This document shows, one piece after another, positions 48,399 through 57,710 of a DNA stretch of 64,000 nt. Below the pieces are notes generated by a model. That model was not told the origin of the DNA, made no database searches, and saw nothing but the letters and a program-made list of their open reading frames with translations. Each line of letters starts with the position of its first letter. Position 1 is the stretch's first letter. A program made the position numbers and the translations under genes. Source of the DNA: Alcaligenaceae bacterium SAGV5 (GTDB taxonomy: Bacteria; Pseudomonadota; Gammaproteobacteria; Burkholderiales; Burkholderiaceae_B); NCBI GenBank assembly GCA_009360345.1, contig SPDP01000001.1, positions 1,426,001-1,490,000 on the forward strand, written 5' to 3'.

Positions 48399-48550
48399 GG
48401 CAGATCGCCCTTGTGAGGCCGGGGGGCGATTGCACGATCCCGCGCGTATGGCACGGAGCGCCCCCGGGTGCGCCCCCATATCCCCGGTGACCTAGACCGG
48501 CCTGAAAGCCGCACCGCCACGCGCGGGCCGTCCATGCCCTGGGAACATCA

Positions 48551-49777
48551 ATGAGCGAAGTAAAGAAGGTCGTACTAGCCTATTCGGGCGGCCTTGACAC
48601 ATCCGTCATCCTGAAATGGCTTCAGGATACGTATCAGTGCGAAATCGTCACCTTCACCGCCGACATCGGCCAGGGTGAAGAGCTCGAGCCGGCGCGCGCC
48701 AAGGCCCTGAAGTTCGGCATCAAGCCGGAACACATCTACATCGACGACCTGCGCGAGGAATTCGTCCGCGATTTCGTCTTCCCGATGTTCCGCGCGAACA
48801 CCATCTACGAAGGCGAGTACCTGCTGGGCACGTCCATTGCCCGGCCGCTGATCGCCAAGCGCCAGATCGAGATCGCGCGCGCGGTCAAGGCCGACGCCGT
48901 CTCCCACGGCGCCACCGGCAAGGGCAATGACCAGGTCCGCTTCGAACTGGGCTATTACGCGCTCGAACCGGGCATCAAGGTCGTCGCCCCGTGGCGCGAA
49001 TGGGACCTGCTTTCGCGCGAGAAACTGCTGGCCTACGCCGAACAGGCCGGCATCCCCATCGAGATGAAGCACAAGCAAGGCGGCGCGCCCTACTCCATGG
49101 ACGCCAACCTGCTGCACATCAGCTACGAAGGCCGCCACCTGGAAGATCCGAAGGCCGAGGCCGAGGAATCGATGTGGCGCTGGACCGTGGCCCCGGAAGC
49201 CGCGCCCGACGCCCCCGAGTACCTGGACGTCGAGTTCGAGCACGGCGACATCGTCGCCCTGGACGGCAAGCGCATGACGCCCGCCGAAGTGCTGACCGAG
49301 CTGAACAAGCTGGGCGGCAAGCATGGCATCGGACGCCTGGACCTGGTGGAAAACCGCTACGTCGGCATGAAGTCCCGCGGCTGCTACGAAACCCCGGGGG
49401 GCACGATCATGCTGCGCGCCCACCGCGCGATCGAATCCATCACGCTGGACCGCGAAGTCGCCCACCTCAAGGACGACCTGATGCCGCGCTACGCCAGCCT
49501 GATCTACAACGGCTACTGGTGGAGCCCCGAGCGCAAGGCGCTGCAAGTGCTGATCGACCACACCCAGCAGGCCGTGAACGGATGGGTGCGCCTGAAGTTG
49601 TACAAGGGCAACGTCTACACCATCGCCCGTGATTCGAAGAACACGTTGTTCGACCAGACCATCGCGACCTTCGACGACGACGGCGGCGCCTACGACCAGG
49701 CCGACGCCGGCGGCTTCATCAAGCTGAACGCCCTGCGCATGCGCATCGCGGAAAACGCCCGTCGCAAACGCGGATGA
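48551..49777 (+). CDS. argG: Argininosuccinate synthase
   Basis: 408 residues. The ATP-pyrophosphatase P-loop-like motif [16 protein letters not shown] is at residues 9-24; [20 protein letters not shown] and [20 protein letters not shown] are further signatures. It joins citrulline and aspartate using ATP. It is the shorter class common in many proteobacteria and Gram-positives. It is followed by an intrinsic terminator; argH is not in the window. Confidence 0.97.
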   Translation: MSEVKKVVLAYSGGLDTSVILKWLQDTYQCEIVTFTADIGQGEELEPARAKALKFGIKPEHIYIDDLREEFVRDFVFPMFRANTIYEGEYLLGTSIARPLIAKRQIEIARAVKADAVSHGATGKGNDQVRFELGYYALEPGIKVVAPWREWDLLSREKLLAYAEQAGIPIEMKHKQGGAPYSMDANLLHISYEGRHLEDPKAEAEESMWRWTVAPEAAPDAPEYLDVEFEHGDIVALDGKRMTPAEVLTELNKLGGKHGIGRLDLVENRYVGMKSRGCYETPGGTIMLRAHRAIESITLDREVAHLKDDLMPRYASLIYNGYWWSPERKALQVLIDHTQQAVNGWVRLKLYKGNVYTIARDSKNTLFDQTIATFDDDGGAYDQADAGGFIKLNALRMRIAENARRKRG

Positions 49778-49836
49778 CCCAGCCGGCCGAACCCGTGCCT
49801 GCCACCAGCCCGGAAACGGGCTGGCGTTGACCCGCC

Positions 49837-49868
49837 ATCGGCGGCCTTCGGGCCGCCGATTTGTTTTT
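49837..49868 (+). terminator. Intrinsic terminator after argG
   Basis: ATCGGCGGCC (49837-49846), a short TTCG-type loop, and GGCCGCCGAT (49851-49860), followed by TTGTTTTT. Confidence 0.9.
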
Positions 49869-49876
49869 CGAGCGCC

Positions 49877-50620
49877 ATGAACGAGAACGTCCTTCCACCC
49901 CTGGCCATCATCCAGACCGGGCTCCCGCCCGAACCGGTATCCCACCGGCATGGCACCTTCAGTTGCATGATCCGCGAAGCGGCCGGGCTGCGCGCCGGGG
50001 ATATCGAGGTCGTTGCCGTGCACCAGGGGGCCGAGCTGCGGCCCCCTTCCAGCTATCGCGCCGCCATCATCACCGGCTCGCCCGCGATGGTCACCGACCG
50101 GGCCGGCTGGAGCGAACGCACGGCCGGCTGGATACGGCAGGCGGTGGACCTGGGCCTGCCCATCCTGGGCATCTGCTACGGGCACCAGTTGCTGGCCCAC
50201 GCGCTGGGCGGCCGGGTCGACTTCCATCCGCGCGGCCGCGAAGTGGGCACGCAAACGGTCGAACTGCTACCCGCCGCCAGCGAATCCCCCCTGCTGGCGG
50301 GGCTGCCCTCGCGCTTTCCCGCGCACCTGATCCACCAGCAGAGCGTGATGGAGCTGCCAGCCGGCGCCACCGTGCTGGCGCGCTCCGAACACGATGCGCA
50401 CCAGATCGTGCAATACGGCGATCGCGTGATTTCCAGCCAATATCATCCGGAATTCTGCCCCCTGATCATGGGCACCTATCTCACGCACTTCGGCCCCAGG
50501 CTGGGCGAGGAAGGCTTCGACGTCCCGGCGCTGAGCGCCCGCCTGCGGCCCGCGCCCGAGGCGCGCGAACTGCTGCTGCGCTTCGTCCGGCAGCACGCCG
50601 CGCTGCAAGAAGCCGCCTAG
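49877..50620 (+). CDS. Class I glutamine amidotransferase-like protein
   Basis: 247 residues. The triad of class I amidotransferases is complete: Cys in [16 protein letters not shown] (about residue 99) and His/Glu in [12 protein letters not shown]. There is no fused synthetase domain, and the [16 protein letters not shown] middle ([19 protein letters not shown]) resembles stand-alone GMP synthase-like or gamma-glutamyl amide hydrolases. It could act on gamma-glutamyl compounds. Its stop overlaps the convergent murB stop by 4 bases. Confidence 0.85.
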   Translation: MNENVLPPLAIIQTGLPPEPVSHRHGTFSCMIREAAGLRAGDIEVVAVHQGAELRPPSSYRAAIITGSPAMVTDRAGWSERTAGWIRQAVDLGLPILGICYGHQLLAHALGGRVDFHPRGREVGTQTVELLPAASESPLLAGLPSRFPAHLIHQQSVMELPAGATVLARSEHDAHQIVQYGDRVISSQYHPEFCPLIMGTYLTHFGPRLGEEGFDVPALSARLRPAPEARELLLRFVRQHAALQEAA

Positions 50621-51741
50621 GAACGGACCTCGGGCTCGATGCCGGGCACCACGACCGGCTCGATCTCCAATTCCAGGCCGTAGCGTTCGCGCACGTCGCG
50701 CCGCACCGCCTCCGCCAGCGCCAGCACGTCGCCAGACCGGGCGCCGCCATGATTGACAAGCACCAGCGCCTGGCGTTCGTGCACACCCACCGGCCCCATG
50801 CGGCGGCCCTTCCAGCCGCATTGGTCGATCAGCCATCCCGCTGCCAGCTTGTACGTGCCGTCCTCCTGGGGATACGCCACCAGGCCGGGAAAATCCGCGC
50901 GCAACCGGTCGTACTGCACGGCGGGCACCACGGGATTCTTGAAAAAACTGCCGGCATTGCCCAGTACGGCGGGATCCGGCAGCTTGGCCCTGCGGATCGC
51001 GCAGACCGCCTCGTAGACATCGCGCACCGTGGGCGAGCGGGCCAGGCCCTCGTGCCGCCGCAGATCGGGATAGTCCAGCACGGGCGTCCACCGCCGGGGC
51101 AGCCTCAGCCGGACGGCGGAAATGACCCAACGTCCCGGTTCGCGCTTGAAGACACTGTCCCGGTAAGCGAACGCGCATTGGCCGGCGTCCATCTCTACCC
51201 AGGCGTCGCGCAGCATGTCATAGGCCACCAGGCCGGCGAAGCGATCGCTCAGCTCCACGCCATAGGCACCTATGTTCTGCACCGGCGCGGCGCCGACGGT
51301 CCCGGGAATCAGCGCGAGGTTTTCCAGCCCGCCCCAGTTTCGCCCGACACAATAGGTAACCAGGTCATGCCAGGTCTCGCCCGCCGCGGCTTCGACCACG
51401 CGGGCCTGGTCGTCCTCGCCGGCCAGCCTGATGCCGCGCAGCGCCATCCGCGCCACCAGGCCGCGCACCCGGGGCGGCAGGACCAGGTTGCTCCCTCCTC
51501 CCAGCACCAGGACGCCACCGCCGTGAGAACGCGCCAGGCCGGCCAGGGCCGGCAGATCGTCCTGGCTGCGCAGCGTGACGCAGGCCGGCGCCGAACTGGC
51601 CAGCCCCAGGGTATTGAGAGACGAAAGATCGCAGGCGCCGGGCACGAGGCCCGCGCAAGCGCCGGAATCGGAAGCGACAGCCAATCTGGGCACCAGGCAG
51701 GGAACAAGCGCCGCGGAACGGATTTCCCGCGGCCCCGCCAT
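50617..51741 (-). CDS. murB: UDP-N-acetylenolpyruvoylglucosamine reductase
   Basis: 374 residues from ATG 51741. FAD-binding region [19 protein letters not shown] and [21 protein letters not shown]. The active-site serine is in [13 protein letters not shown] and a catalytic Tyr/Arg region is [10 protein letters not shown]: the E. coli-type (type I) MurB. It reduces UDP-GlcNAc-enolpyruvate to UDP-MurNAc. The N-terminus has some 35 extra residues before SSLNTLGL; an in-frame GTG shortly before that point is an alternative start, but no clear ribosome site decides. Confidence 0.95.
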   Translation of the reverse strand: MAGPREIRSAALVPCLVPRLAVASDSGACAGLVPGACDLSSLNTLGLASSAPACVTLRSQDDLPALAGLARSHGGGVLVLGGGSNLVLPPRVRGLVARMALRGIRLAGEDDQARVVEAAAGETWHDLVTYCVGRNWGGLENLALIPGTVGAAPVQNIGAYGVELSDRFAGLVAYDMLRDAWVEMDAGQCAFAYRDSVFKREPGRWVISAVRLRLPRRWTPVLDYPDLRRHEGLARSPTVRDVYEAVCAIRRAKLPDPAVLGNAGSFFKNPVVPAVQYDRLRADFPGLVAYPQEDGTYKLAAGWLIDQCGWKGRRMGPVGVHERQALVLVNHGGARSGDVLALAEAVRRDVRERYGLELEIEPVVVPGIEPEVRS

Positions 51742-51804
51742 CTTACTTGACTACAATTCCTCTATTCCAAGATAGGCCGCAAGCCACATGCAAGGAGTTC
51801 ACCC

Positions 51805-52290
51805 ATGCCTACATTCGATGTCGTCTGCAAACCCAACCTGGTCGAACTGCGCAATGCCGTCGAACAGACCAACAAGGAAATCACCACCCGCTTCGACTTC
51901 AAGGGCTCGGACGCCCGTGTCGAACAGACCGACAAGGAACTCACGGCCTATGCCGACAGCGATTTCCAGCTGAACCAGGTGCGGGACGTGCTGCTGAACA
52001 AGATGACCAAGCGCAGCGTGGACGTGCGCTTCCTCGATCATGGCAAGGTCGAGAAAATGGGCGGCGACAAGGTCAAGCAGGTACTGACCGTGCGCAACGG
52101 CGTGCCGCAGGACGCGGCCAAGAAGATCGTGGCCCTGATCAAGAACAGCAAGATGAAGGTCCAGTCCAGCATCCAGGGCGACGCCGTGCGCGTGCAGGGC
52201 GCCAAGCGCGATGACCTGCAAAGCGCCATCGCGCTGCTGAAGAAGGACGTGACCGACCTGCCCCTGGGCTTCGAGAATTTCAGGGACTGA
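51805..52290 (+). CDS. yajQ: YajQ-family nucleotide-binding protein
   Basis: 161 residues with AAGGAG just upstream of ATG. Two ferredoxin-like repeats; the sequence begins [20 protein letters not shown] and ends [18 protein letters not shown], both hallmarks. In Xanthomonas and Pseudomonas, members bind cyclic di-GMP and act with LysR regulators in virulence; whether this one does is unknown. It is divergent from murB and followed by a hairpin. Confidence 0.94.
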   Translation: MPTFDVVCKPNLVELRNAVEQTNKEITTRFDFKGSDARVEQTDKELTAYADSDFQLNQVRDVLLNKMTKRSVDVRFLDHGKVEKMGGDKVKQVLTVRNGVPQDAAKKIVALIKNSKMKVQSSIQGDAVRVQGAKRDDLQSAIALLKKDVTDLPLGFENFRD

Positions 52291-52337
52291 ACGCCCGCCC
52301 AGCCCGCCGTCTTCGTAACAGCACCCATGAAAACCGG

Positions 52338-52372
52338 CCAGGAAAGCCGAAGGTATTATCCGGCCTTCCTGG
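52338..52372. terminator. Hairpin between convergent yajQ and lipoprotein genes
   Basis: CCAGGAAAGCCG (52338-52349) pairs with CGGCCTTCCTGG (52361-52372) with one mismatch. It lies between convergent genes and probably terminates both. Confidence 0.6.
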
Positions 52373-52389
52373 AACGCAGGACATGCAGC

Positions 52390-54060
52390 CTAGTTGAGCT
52401 TGCCAATTGGCTGCATCTCGAGCCAGGCGGAGCCATTCACCACTTCACCATCCAGCGTACCGGTGACATTCCCCAGTCCTTCGTAGACAAACCGGGAGCC
52501 GGCGTTCACTTCCTGGTCATTCCAGGCCATGGTGACGGTCAAATCGGCTGAACGCTCGCCGGACAGGACGATCTTGTATTTCGTATAGTAGATCTCCCCC
52601 GAATCCGGGCTTTTCCATTCACTGCCGGCGATCGGTTTCATGACTATGTCCTGCAGGTTCCAGCGGTGCTCCGGCTCCAGCACGCCATTTGGATTCTTTG
52701 GCGCATCCATGCTGAATAGCGAACTGACACGGTAATCGCTGACCTTGGTTCCAACCAGGGTGGTCATGATGGCCTTCTGCTGCTCTGGAAACTGCATGAT
52801 GAAAAAGGCCCACGTGGAATCCTTCACGATCTCGGTCGCCGCATCGTCGAAGGTCTGGTATACGACATCCATCCACAACAGGCCACCCGTACCCTGGGAA
52901 ACCACGGTGCCGTTTTCGTCATAGGTCACTTTGAACGTGATCACCTTGAGAAAAGGCGCGGAATAGTAATAGGAGCCCTGGCCGGTCATCGGGTTCTGGG
53001 TAGCCGCCAGATACTTCTCGACCGAGCCCCCGAAATTCTTGCGAATGGCTTTTTCCTGCTCGGGCAACAGCCAATTGGGCAAGAATGCATTGACTCCGAA
53101 ACCCTCGCTGACAAAGCCCATGGTGTCTTCCACCAGAATTTCGGTCGTCATCAACTTGCCAAGATTATCCGCGCCATGGGACTGGATCTTGTAGCGGGCC
53201 CCTTTTTGCCCAAAGCGGCCCGAAACCAGCTTTGCCCTGGTTTCATTCTTGGGGGTGACCGCTCCCACGGCATTTTCAGACGTAACGCTGAGATCCCAAG
53301 GCTGGGTCAGCGCAATCGCGTTGCCCACCAGGGCGGCCCCCAATGTTCCACCCGTGCGGAATCCGCCCAGGCCCGGAGTGCTGATCCCTGTTCCGGACAT
53401 GATGAACGGCAACCTGACCTCGGCGCTGCCGGAAGGATCGATCTGCTGTTCAAGCCGCTGGATCAGGCTGAAATACGCCATCTGATTCTGGCTGTCGTCC
53501 TCCAGGTAGCCAAAAAAACAATAGGCTTGCAACGCGATGCCAGGCTGGTCGAAGGATAAGAACTTCTCCAGGCCGGCGGCACTTTTTGTTTGCGGCAGAT
53601 CCGTGTTGCTGGCGTAGTAGAGATTGCTCAAGCCCAACGTATCAACGCCAAGCTGGTTGACTCCCGGCCGCACCTGGACAGTCTGGCTGGTGGTTCCAAG
53701 CATGGCGTCATTCGACGTGAACGCTGAACTTCGAACCTGGTACGAACCTTCCTTCGCCACCGGAAAGGTCGCCGTGACCCTCTTGCTGCCCGCGGGCACG
53801 TCGATCGTCTGGAAATTCAGGGCTTTACCCTGGTCATCCAGCAATTCCACCTGGAACTTGCTGATGCCTTGCAACTCCAGTTGCACCGCCTGATGGATAT
53901 CGTTGGCGGGCTTGGGTTCCGTCGTCAACGATATTTCGAGCCTGGCATCGGTATTGGATCCGCTGCCACACCCTGCCAACAGGGCCAGGGCGAGAAACAT
54001 CGAGCTGATCAGGGATTTTTTTCTTTCCATTCTTGGCATGAATTTATTTCTTCTTTTCAT
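52390..54060 (-). CDS. Lipoprotein with AttH/CrtC-like (lipocalin-type) features, function unknown
   Basis: 556 residues from the ATG at 54058-54060 (GGGAG 11 bases upstream); later ATGs at 54039 and 54030 are possible. A lipoprotein signal ends FLALALLAGCGSGS, so the mature protein should be anchored to a membrane by a lipidated cysteine. Residues after the signal look like a small Ig-like domain (LEISLTTEP to about 130). The C-terminal third, ending GLGNVTGTLDGEVVNGSAWL, resembles the last strands of the AttH/CrtC lipocalin-like family. Base composition is clearly less GC-rich and codon use less biased than in neighbours, a sign of transfer. No enzyme function can be claimed. Confidence 0.75.
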   Translation of the reverse strand: MKRRNKFMPRMERKKSLISSMFLALALLAGCGSGSNTDARLEISLTTEPKPANDIHQAVQLELQGISKFQVELLDDQGKALNFQTIDVPAGSKRVTATFPVAKEGSYQVRSSAFTSNDAMLGTTSQTVQVRPGVNQLGVDTLGLSNLYYASNTDLPQTKSAAGLEKFLSFDQPGIALQAYCFFGYLEDDSQNQMAYFSLIQRLEQQIDPSGSAEVRLPFIMSGTGISTPGLGGFRTGGTLGAALVGNAIALTQPWDLSVTSENAVGAVTPKNETRAKLVSGRFGQKGARYKIQSHGADNLGKLMTTEILVEDTMGFVSEGFGVNAFLPNWLLPEQEKAIRKNFGGSVEKYLAATQNPMTGQGSYYYSAPFLKVITFKVTYDENGTVVSQGTGGLLWMDVVYQTFDDAATEIVKDSTWAFFIMQFPEQQKAIMTTLVGTKVSDYRVSSLFSMDAPKNPNGVLEPEHRWNLQDIVMKPIAGSEWKSPDSGEIYYTKYKIVLSGERSADLTVTMAWNDQEVNAGSRFVYEGLGNVTGTLDGEVVNGSAWLEMQPIGKLN

Positions 54061-54139
54061 CAAACGATCATCTCCCGAAAGCCTGCGGGCAAAAAAAGCA
54101 GCGCTACGTGGCCGCGGCCATCGGGTGCATTCTCTTTTA

Positions 54140-54168
54140 TATAAAAACCACGGAAATTATATTTTCAA
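54140..54168 (-). promoter_or_regulatory. Predicted promoter of the lipoprotein gene
   Basis: Minus strand: TTGAAA (54168-54163), 17-base spacer, TTTATA (54145-54140), about 80 bases upstream of the lipoprotein start codon. Confidence 0.6.
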
Positions 54169-54623
54169 GGAAACGATTGCCAAAGATGCGGCCAAATCGA
54201 AAGGCAGCGACACCATGGGAAAAACCCGTGGACATTCTATCCTCGAACCGCTTCAGGGCTATCGCCCATTTTAGGTAGTCGATATGAACAAATCCCCGGA
54301 GCCTTGTTTGATGCGGGTTGCGGTAATTCAGCGATACCGGCAATTGCACGATTGGAGATAATGCAGGCCCATTTTCCTGAAAACCCCACCGGGATTCAGA
54401 TAAACCCGAAAACACCGCTTTCGCAGCGCGGCACGGTTCCGCCGGCTATTGCGAGAGCGGATCAAACCGGAGCATCCGATCGCAGTCACCGATCGATCCG
54501 TCGGGCCTGGCACGCCGGCGCAAGCGGCCGGGTGAGGCGGGCATGGAGGAATGCGGGCGACCTGTCGCCGGGATTCGAGAACCTTGTCGCCCCCATAGGC
54601 CCTCCCCGCTTACGAATGATGCT
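54169..54623. other. Gap of about 450 bases without a recognisable gene
   Basis: Only short, unconvincing open frames occur on either strand. Composition is mixed and partly lower in GC, like the lipoprotein gene. It may be decayed sequence at the edge of the accessory block. Nothing resembling an insertion sequence end, tRNA or attachment site was seen. Confidence 0.5.
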
Positions 54624-54652
54624 TTGACACGGCGAAAAATCGGCTCTAAGAT
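54624..54652 (+). promoter_or_regulatory. Consensus-like sigma70 promoter of the GntR operon
   Basis: TTGACA (54624-54629), exactly 17 bases, TAAGAT (54647-54652). Transcription should start near 54659, next to the palindromic operator. Confidence 0.8.
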
Positions 54653-54660
54653 TGAACACA

Positions 54661-54676
54661 TTGATGTATACATCAA
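54661..54676. promoter_or_regulatory. Perfect palindrome, likely GntR operator
   Basis: TTGATGTATACATCAA is a perfect 16-base palindrome lying from about +2 to +17 of the predicted transcript and just before the regulator gene. FadR-type GntR proteins bind short palindromes of this kind, so repression of the operon by its own first gene product is likely. Confidence 0.75.
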
Positions 54677-54687
54677 AGAACACACAA

Positions 54688-55416
54688 ATGAATCCAGAAA
54701 AAAACAAGGTATCCGTGCCACTCAAAGGCGAACGGCCGCTCTACGACCGGGTGTACGACATCCTGAAAGAGCGGATCGTCAGCGGCGAACTGAGGGCAGG
54801 AGAGACGATTGGCGAAGTCCAGTTGGCGGAACAGCTTGAAGTCAGCCGCACCCCCGTCCGGGATGCCGTGAGGCGTCTGGTCGATACCGGCCTATTGGTG
54901 GCGGAAAAAGGCGGGGTCCGGGTTTACTCGCCCACGGCCGCCGATCTCGCAGATGTTTACTGCACCCGCGCCAGCCTGGAAGGGATGGCCGCGCGGCTGG
55001 CCGCCCTGCACGTCGACGAGGGCTTCGCGGCAGAGCTCGAAAACATCTGCGACGCCGGGGCCAGGATCGTCGATACGAACGCATTGCACGCGGCCGCGAT
55101 GCTCAACGGCCAGTTCCACGATCTGATCCTGGAGAGATCCGGCAACAAACGCATCAAGCACCTGCTCACCAACCTGAGCCCGGTCATCGTCCGTTATCGC
55201 CACATTTCTCTTTCGTTCGAAGACCACCTCAAGACGTCCTGGGCCGAACACAAGGAAATTGTCCAGCTTTTCCGGGAATGCAATCCCAGCACCGTGGAAG
55301 ACCACGTGAAGAACCACATCCTGCGCGCCGGAGGGCGCATCGTCTCCACGCTGCAATCGGTGGAAGGTGACCGGGAAGTCACGCCGGCCATGGAACTGGT
55401 GCTCAGCGTTCTATAG
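54688..55416 (+). CDS. GntR-family (FadR subfamily) transcriptional regulator
   Basis: 242 residues from ATG 54688; an upstream TTG at 54652 lies within the promoter and operator and is rejected. The N-terminal winged helix (about 15-80) contains LYDRVYDILKERIVSGEL, EVQLAEQLEVSRTPVRDAVR and the wing GLLVAEKGGVRVY. The C-terminal FCD all-helical ligand domain carries the metal-binding-type LNGQFHDLIL and AEHKEIVQLF histidines. It is first in an operon with an enolase-superfamily enzyme, an amidohydrolase and two Bug proteins and probably senses their substrate. Confidence 0.92.
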   Translation: MNPEKNKVSVPLKGERPLYDRVYDILKERIVSGELRAGETIGEVQLAEQLEVSRTPVRDAVRRLVDTGLLVAEKGGVRVYSPTAADLADVYCTRASLEGMAARLAALHVDEGFAAELENICDAGARIVDTNALHAAAMLNGQFHDLILERSGNKRIKHLLTNLSPVIVRYRHISLSFEDHLKTSWAEHKEIVQLFRECNPSTVEDHVKNHILRAGGRIVSTLQSVEGDREVTPAMELVLSVL

Positions 55417-55443
55417 AACATGTTTTAGTGGAGGAGACAAAGC

Positions 55444-56625
55444 GTGAAGCAGAATCGCATAACGAATATCGAGGCCATCAGCCTCTATGTTCCATTGAAA
55501 GAGAAAATCGACGCGCCGATAAGCATTCCCCATGCTTCGGTCCTGGCGGACACGATCTTCAGCGGCTATCGAACGACCTTGGTCCGCATCCAGACCGAAT
55601 TCGGCATCGAGGGTGTGGGCGAATGCATGGTCCGGCTGGCGCCTACCGCGACCCGGGACATCATCCGGGATATCGCCCCCATGCTGATCGGCCGGGATGT
55701 ATTGGATCGAGAGGCGCTCTGGGAGCTGATGTACGGAACCATGATGAACCGGGGCCATTCCCGGGGCTTCTACACCGAGGCCATGAGCGGGCTCGACATC
55801 GCCATTTGGGACGCGGCGGCCAAGACGCTGGACGTTCCGCTGTACAAGCTGGTCGGCGGCCGGCACCACGAGAAACTCAGGGCATATGCGTCGTCCATCC
55901 GTTTCCGGGACATGGATCTGGTCCTGGCTCAGGCGCGCGACTACAAGACCCGTGGCTTTAAAGCCATCAAGATCAAGATCGGCCGCAACCTCGAGCGGCC
56001 GGAGCTGGATATCGATTTCGTGCGTGCGATCCGGGAAGACGTCGGCGACGAGATGAAGCTGATGGTCGACGCGAACTGCGCATACGGCGAAGACATCGGC
56101 ACCGCGTTGCGCGTCGGCCGTGCCATGCAGGACCTGGACATCTACTGGTTCGAAGAGCCGCTCAGCCCTGACAACATCGACGGCAACGCGGCGCTCGCCG
56201 CGGCGCTCGACATCAACATCGCGCTTGGCGAAGCGGATTTCATGATGTACGGCGCGCGCGAGTTCATCGCGAAAAAGGCCGTGGACATATTCCAGCCGAA
56301 CATATCCCGGACCGGAGGCATCACCGAAGCACGGCGCATCGCCGCCCTGCTCCAGGCCAACCACATTCCCTACGCACCGCACACCGGAAGCTGCTCGGCC
56401 GTGTGCCTTGCCGCCACGCTGCAGTTCTCGGTCGCCCTGCCGCACTTCCTGATGTTCGAATACATGCAAAGCGATTGGTCGAAGAATCAACCGAATCCGC
56501 TGCGCCACGACCTGCTCAAGCAGCCGGTCGAGATATTCGAAGACGGTTTCATGGTCGTGCCGGAACGGCCGGGCATCGGCGTCGAACTCAACGAGGACAT
56601 CGTCGATAACTGGCGGGTCGCCTGA
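55444..56625 (+). CDS. Mandelate racemase/muconate lactonizing-type enolase-superfamily enzyme
   Basis: 393 residues from GTG 55444, preceded by GGAGGAGACAA. The N-terminal capping domain is followed by the barrel: GFKAIKIKIGRN with the catalytic lysines, LMVDANCAYG (metal Asp), IYWFEEPLSPDN (metal Glu), IALGEADF (third metal ligand region) and IPYAPHTGSCSAV with a likely catalytic histidine. The pattern suits an acid-sugar dehydratase or a cycloisomerase/racemase. Position 28 bases behind the GntR gene and just before an amidohydrolase suggests successive steps on a sugar-acid or lactone-type compound. The substrate is unknown. Confidence 0.85.
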   Translation: MKQNRITNIEAISLYVPLKEKIDAPISIPHASVLADTIFSGYRTTLVRIQTEFGIEGVGECMVRLAPTATRDIIRDIAPMLIGRDVLDREALWELMYGTMMNRGHSRGFYTEAMSGLDIAIWDAAAKTLDVPLYKLVGGRHHEKLRAYASSIRFRDMDLVLAQARDYKTRGFKAIKIKIGRNLERPELDIDFVRAIREDVGDEMKLMVDANCAYGEDIGTALRVGRAMQDLDIYWFEEPLSPDNIDGNAALAAALDINIALGEADFMMYGAREFIAKKAVDIFQPNISRTGGITEARRIAALLQANHIPYAPHTGSCSAVCLAATLQFSVALPHFLMFEYMQSDWSKNQPNPLRHDLLKQPVEIFEDGFMVVPERPGIGVELNEDIVDNWRVA

Positions 56626-56627
56626 TC

Positions 56628-57677
56628 ATGCGCGCGGCCGATCCCGACGTGGCGGCGCATCCTTCGATCGATGCCGAATGGCTTGCACGCCACGGGGAAG
56701 ACGTCATCGACCCGGCCCGGCGCATCGTCGATGCGCATCATCATCTCTGGGATCGGTCACGTTCGCCGCGATACATGCCTGATGATCTGCTTGGCGACGT
56801 GGGGTCGGGGCACAACGTCATCTCCACGGTTTTCGTGGAAAGCCGGGCATCCTGGCGGCAAGGTGGCCCGGAACACCTGCGCACCGTGGGGGAAACCGAG
56901 TTCGCGAACGGGATGGCAGCCCTGGCCGCCAGCGGCGACTACGGGCCGATCAGGTTCTGCGCGGGCATCGTGGCAAACATCGACTTGCGTTTGCCGGAAG
57001 CGTTGCTCGCCGAGGCGCTCCAGGCTCACCGAACCGCCGGCGGCGGCAGGCTGAAAGGGGTGCGCCAGGTCGCGGCTTGCCACGATAGCCCCGATGTGCG
57101 GGTGTCGGGCCCCATTCCGCCGCCGGGCCTGCTTGCAAGTCCGGAGTTCCGGAGAGGCTTCAGGATGCTCTCGGAGGCGGGACTGGGTTTCGATGCGTGG
57201 GTCTATCACCCCCAGATCCCTGAAGTGGCAAGCCTGGCCGACCATTTCCCGGAAAGCCGGATCGTGCTGAACCATTGCGGCGGACCGATCGGCATCGGCC
57301 CCTACGCCAATCAACGCGCCAGGGCGATGAAAGAGTGGGACGCAAGCATTCGGGATATCGCAAGAAGAGAGAACGTATTCGTCAAGCTTGGCGGCCTGGG
57401 CATGCGGCTCGGCGGGTTCGAACTTTATCGGCGTGCCCGGCCTCCGGGCTCCGATGAACTGGCGGCGCTCTGGTCGCCCTACTTCAACACGTGCATAGAG
57501 GCCTTCGGCGCCTCGCGTTGCATGTTCGAAAGCAATTTTCCCGTTGAGAAATCAAGCTGCAGCTATGGCGTTCTGTGGAACGCGTTCAAGCGGGTGGCAA
57601 GCGGGGCAACGGACGTCGAGAAAGAGTGTTTATTCAGCCTTACCGCATCGAGTTTTTATCGTCTTGATTGCATTTAA
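56628..57677 (+). CDS. Amidohydrolase-family protein (COG3618-type)
   Basis: 349 residues; the gene starts two bases after the enolase stop. A metal-site HxH is in RRIVDAHHHLWDRSRSPRYM (about residue 37); conserved later points are SRIVLNHCGGPIGIGPYANQ and ASRCMFESNFPVEKSSCSYG (active-site Asp position replaced by Glu-Ser context). Such TIM-barrel hydrolases include lactonases and 2-pyrone-4,6-dicarboxylate lactonase-like enzymes, so hydrolysis of a lactone before or after the enolase step is plausible. The substrate is not known. Confidence 0.83.
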   Translation: MRAADPDVAAHPSIDAEWLARHGEDVIDPARRIVDAHHHLWDRSRSPRYMPDDLLGDVGSGHNVISTVFVESRASWRQGGPEHLRTVGETEFANGMAALAASGDYGPIRFCAGIVANIDLRLPEALLAEALQAHRTAGGGRLKGVRQVAACHDSPDVRVSGPIPPPGLLASPEFRRGFRMLSEAGLGFDAWVYHPQIPEVASLADHFPESRIVLNHCGGPIGIGPYANQRARAMKEWDASIRDIARRENVFVKLGGLGMRLGGFELYRRARPPGSDELAALWSPYFNTCIEAFGASRCMFESNFPVEKSSCSYGVLWNAFKRVASGATDVEKECLFSLTASSFYRLDCI

Positions 57678-57710
57678 AAGAAAAGATCGCTGTACAGGAG
57701 GAGGCACCCA

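Noticed and set aside
54137..54627. Small open frames of 79-107 residues on both strands
   Set aside because: No ribosome sites, no domain-like sequence, and they overlap predicted promoters.
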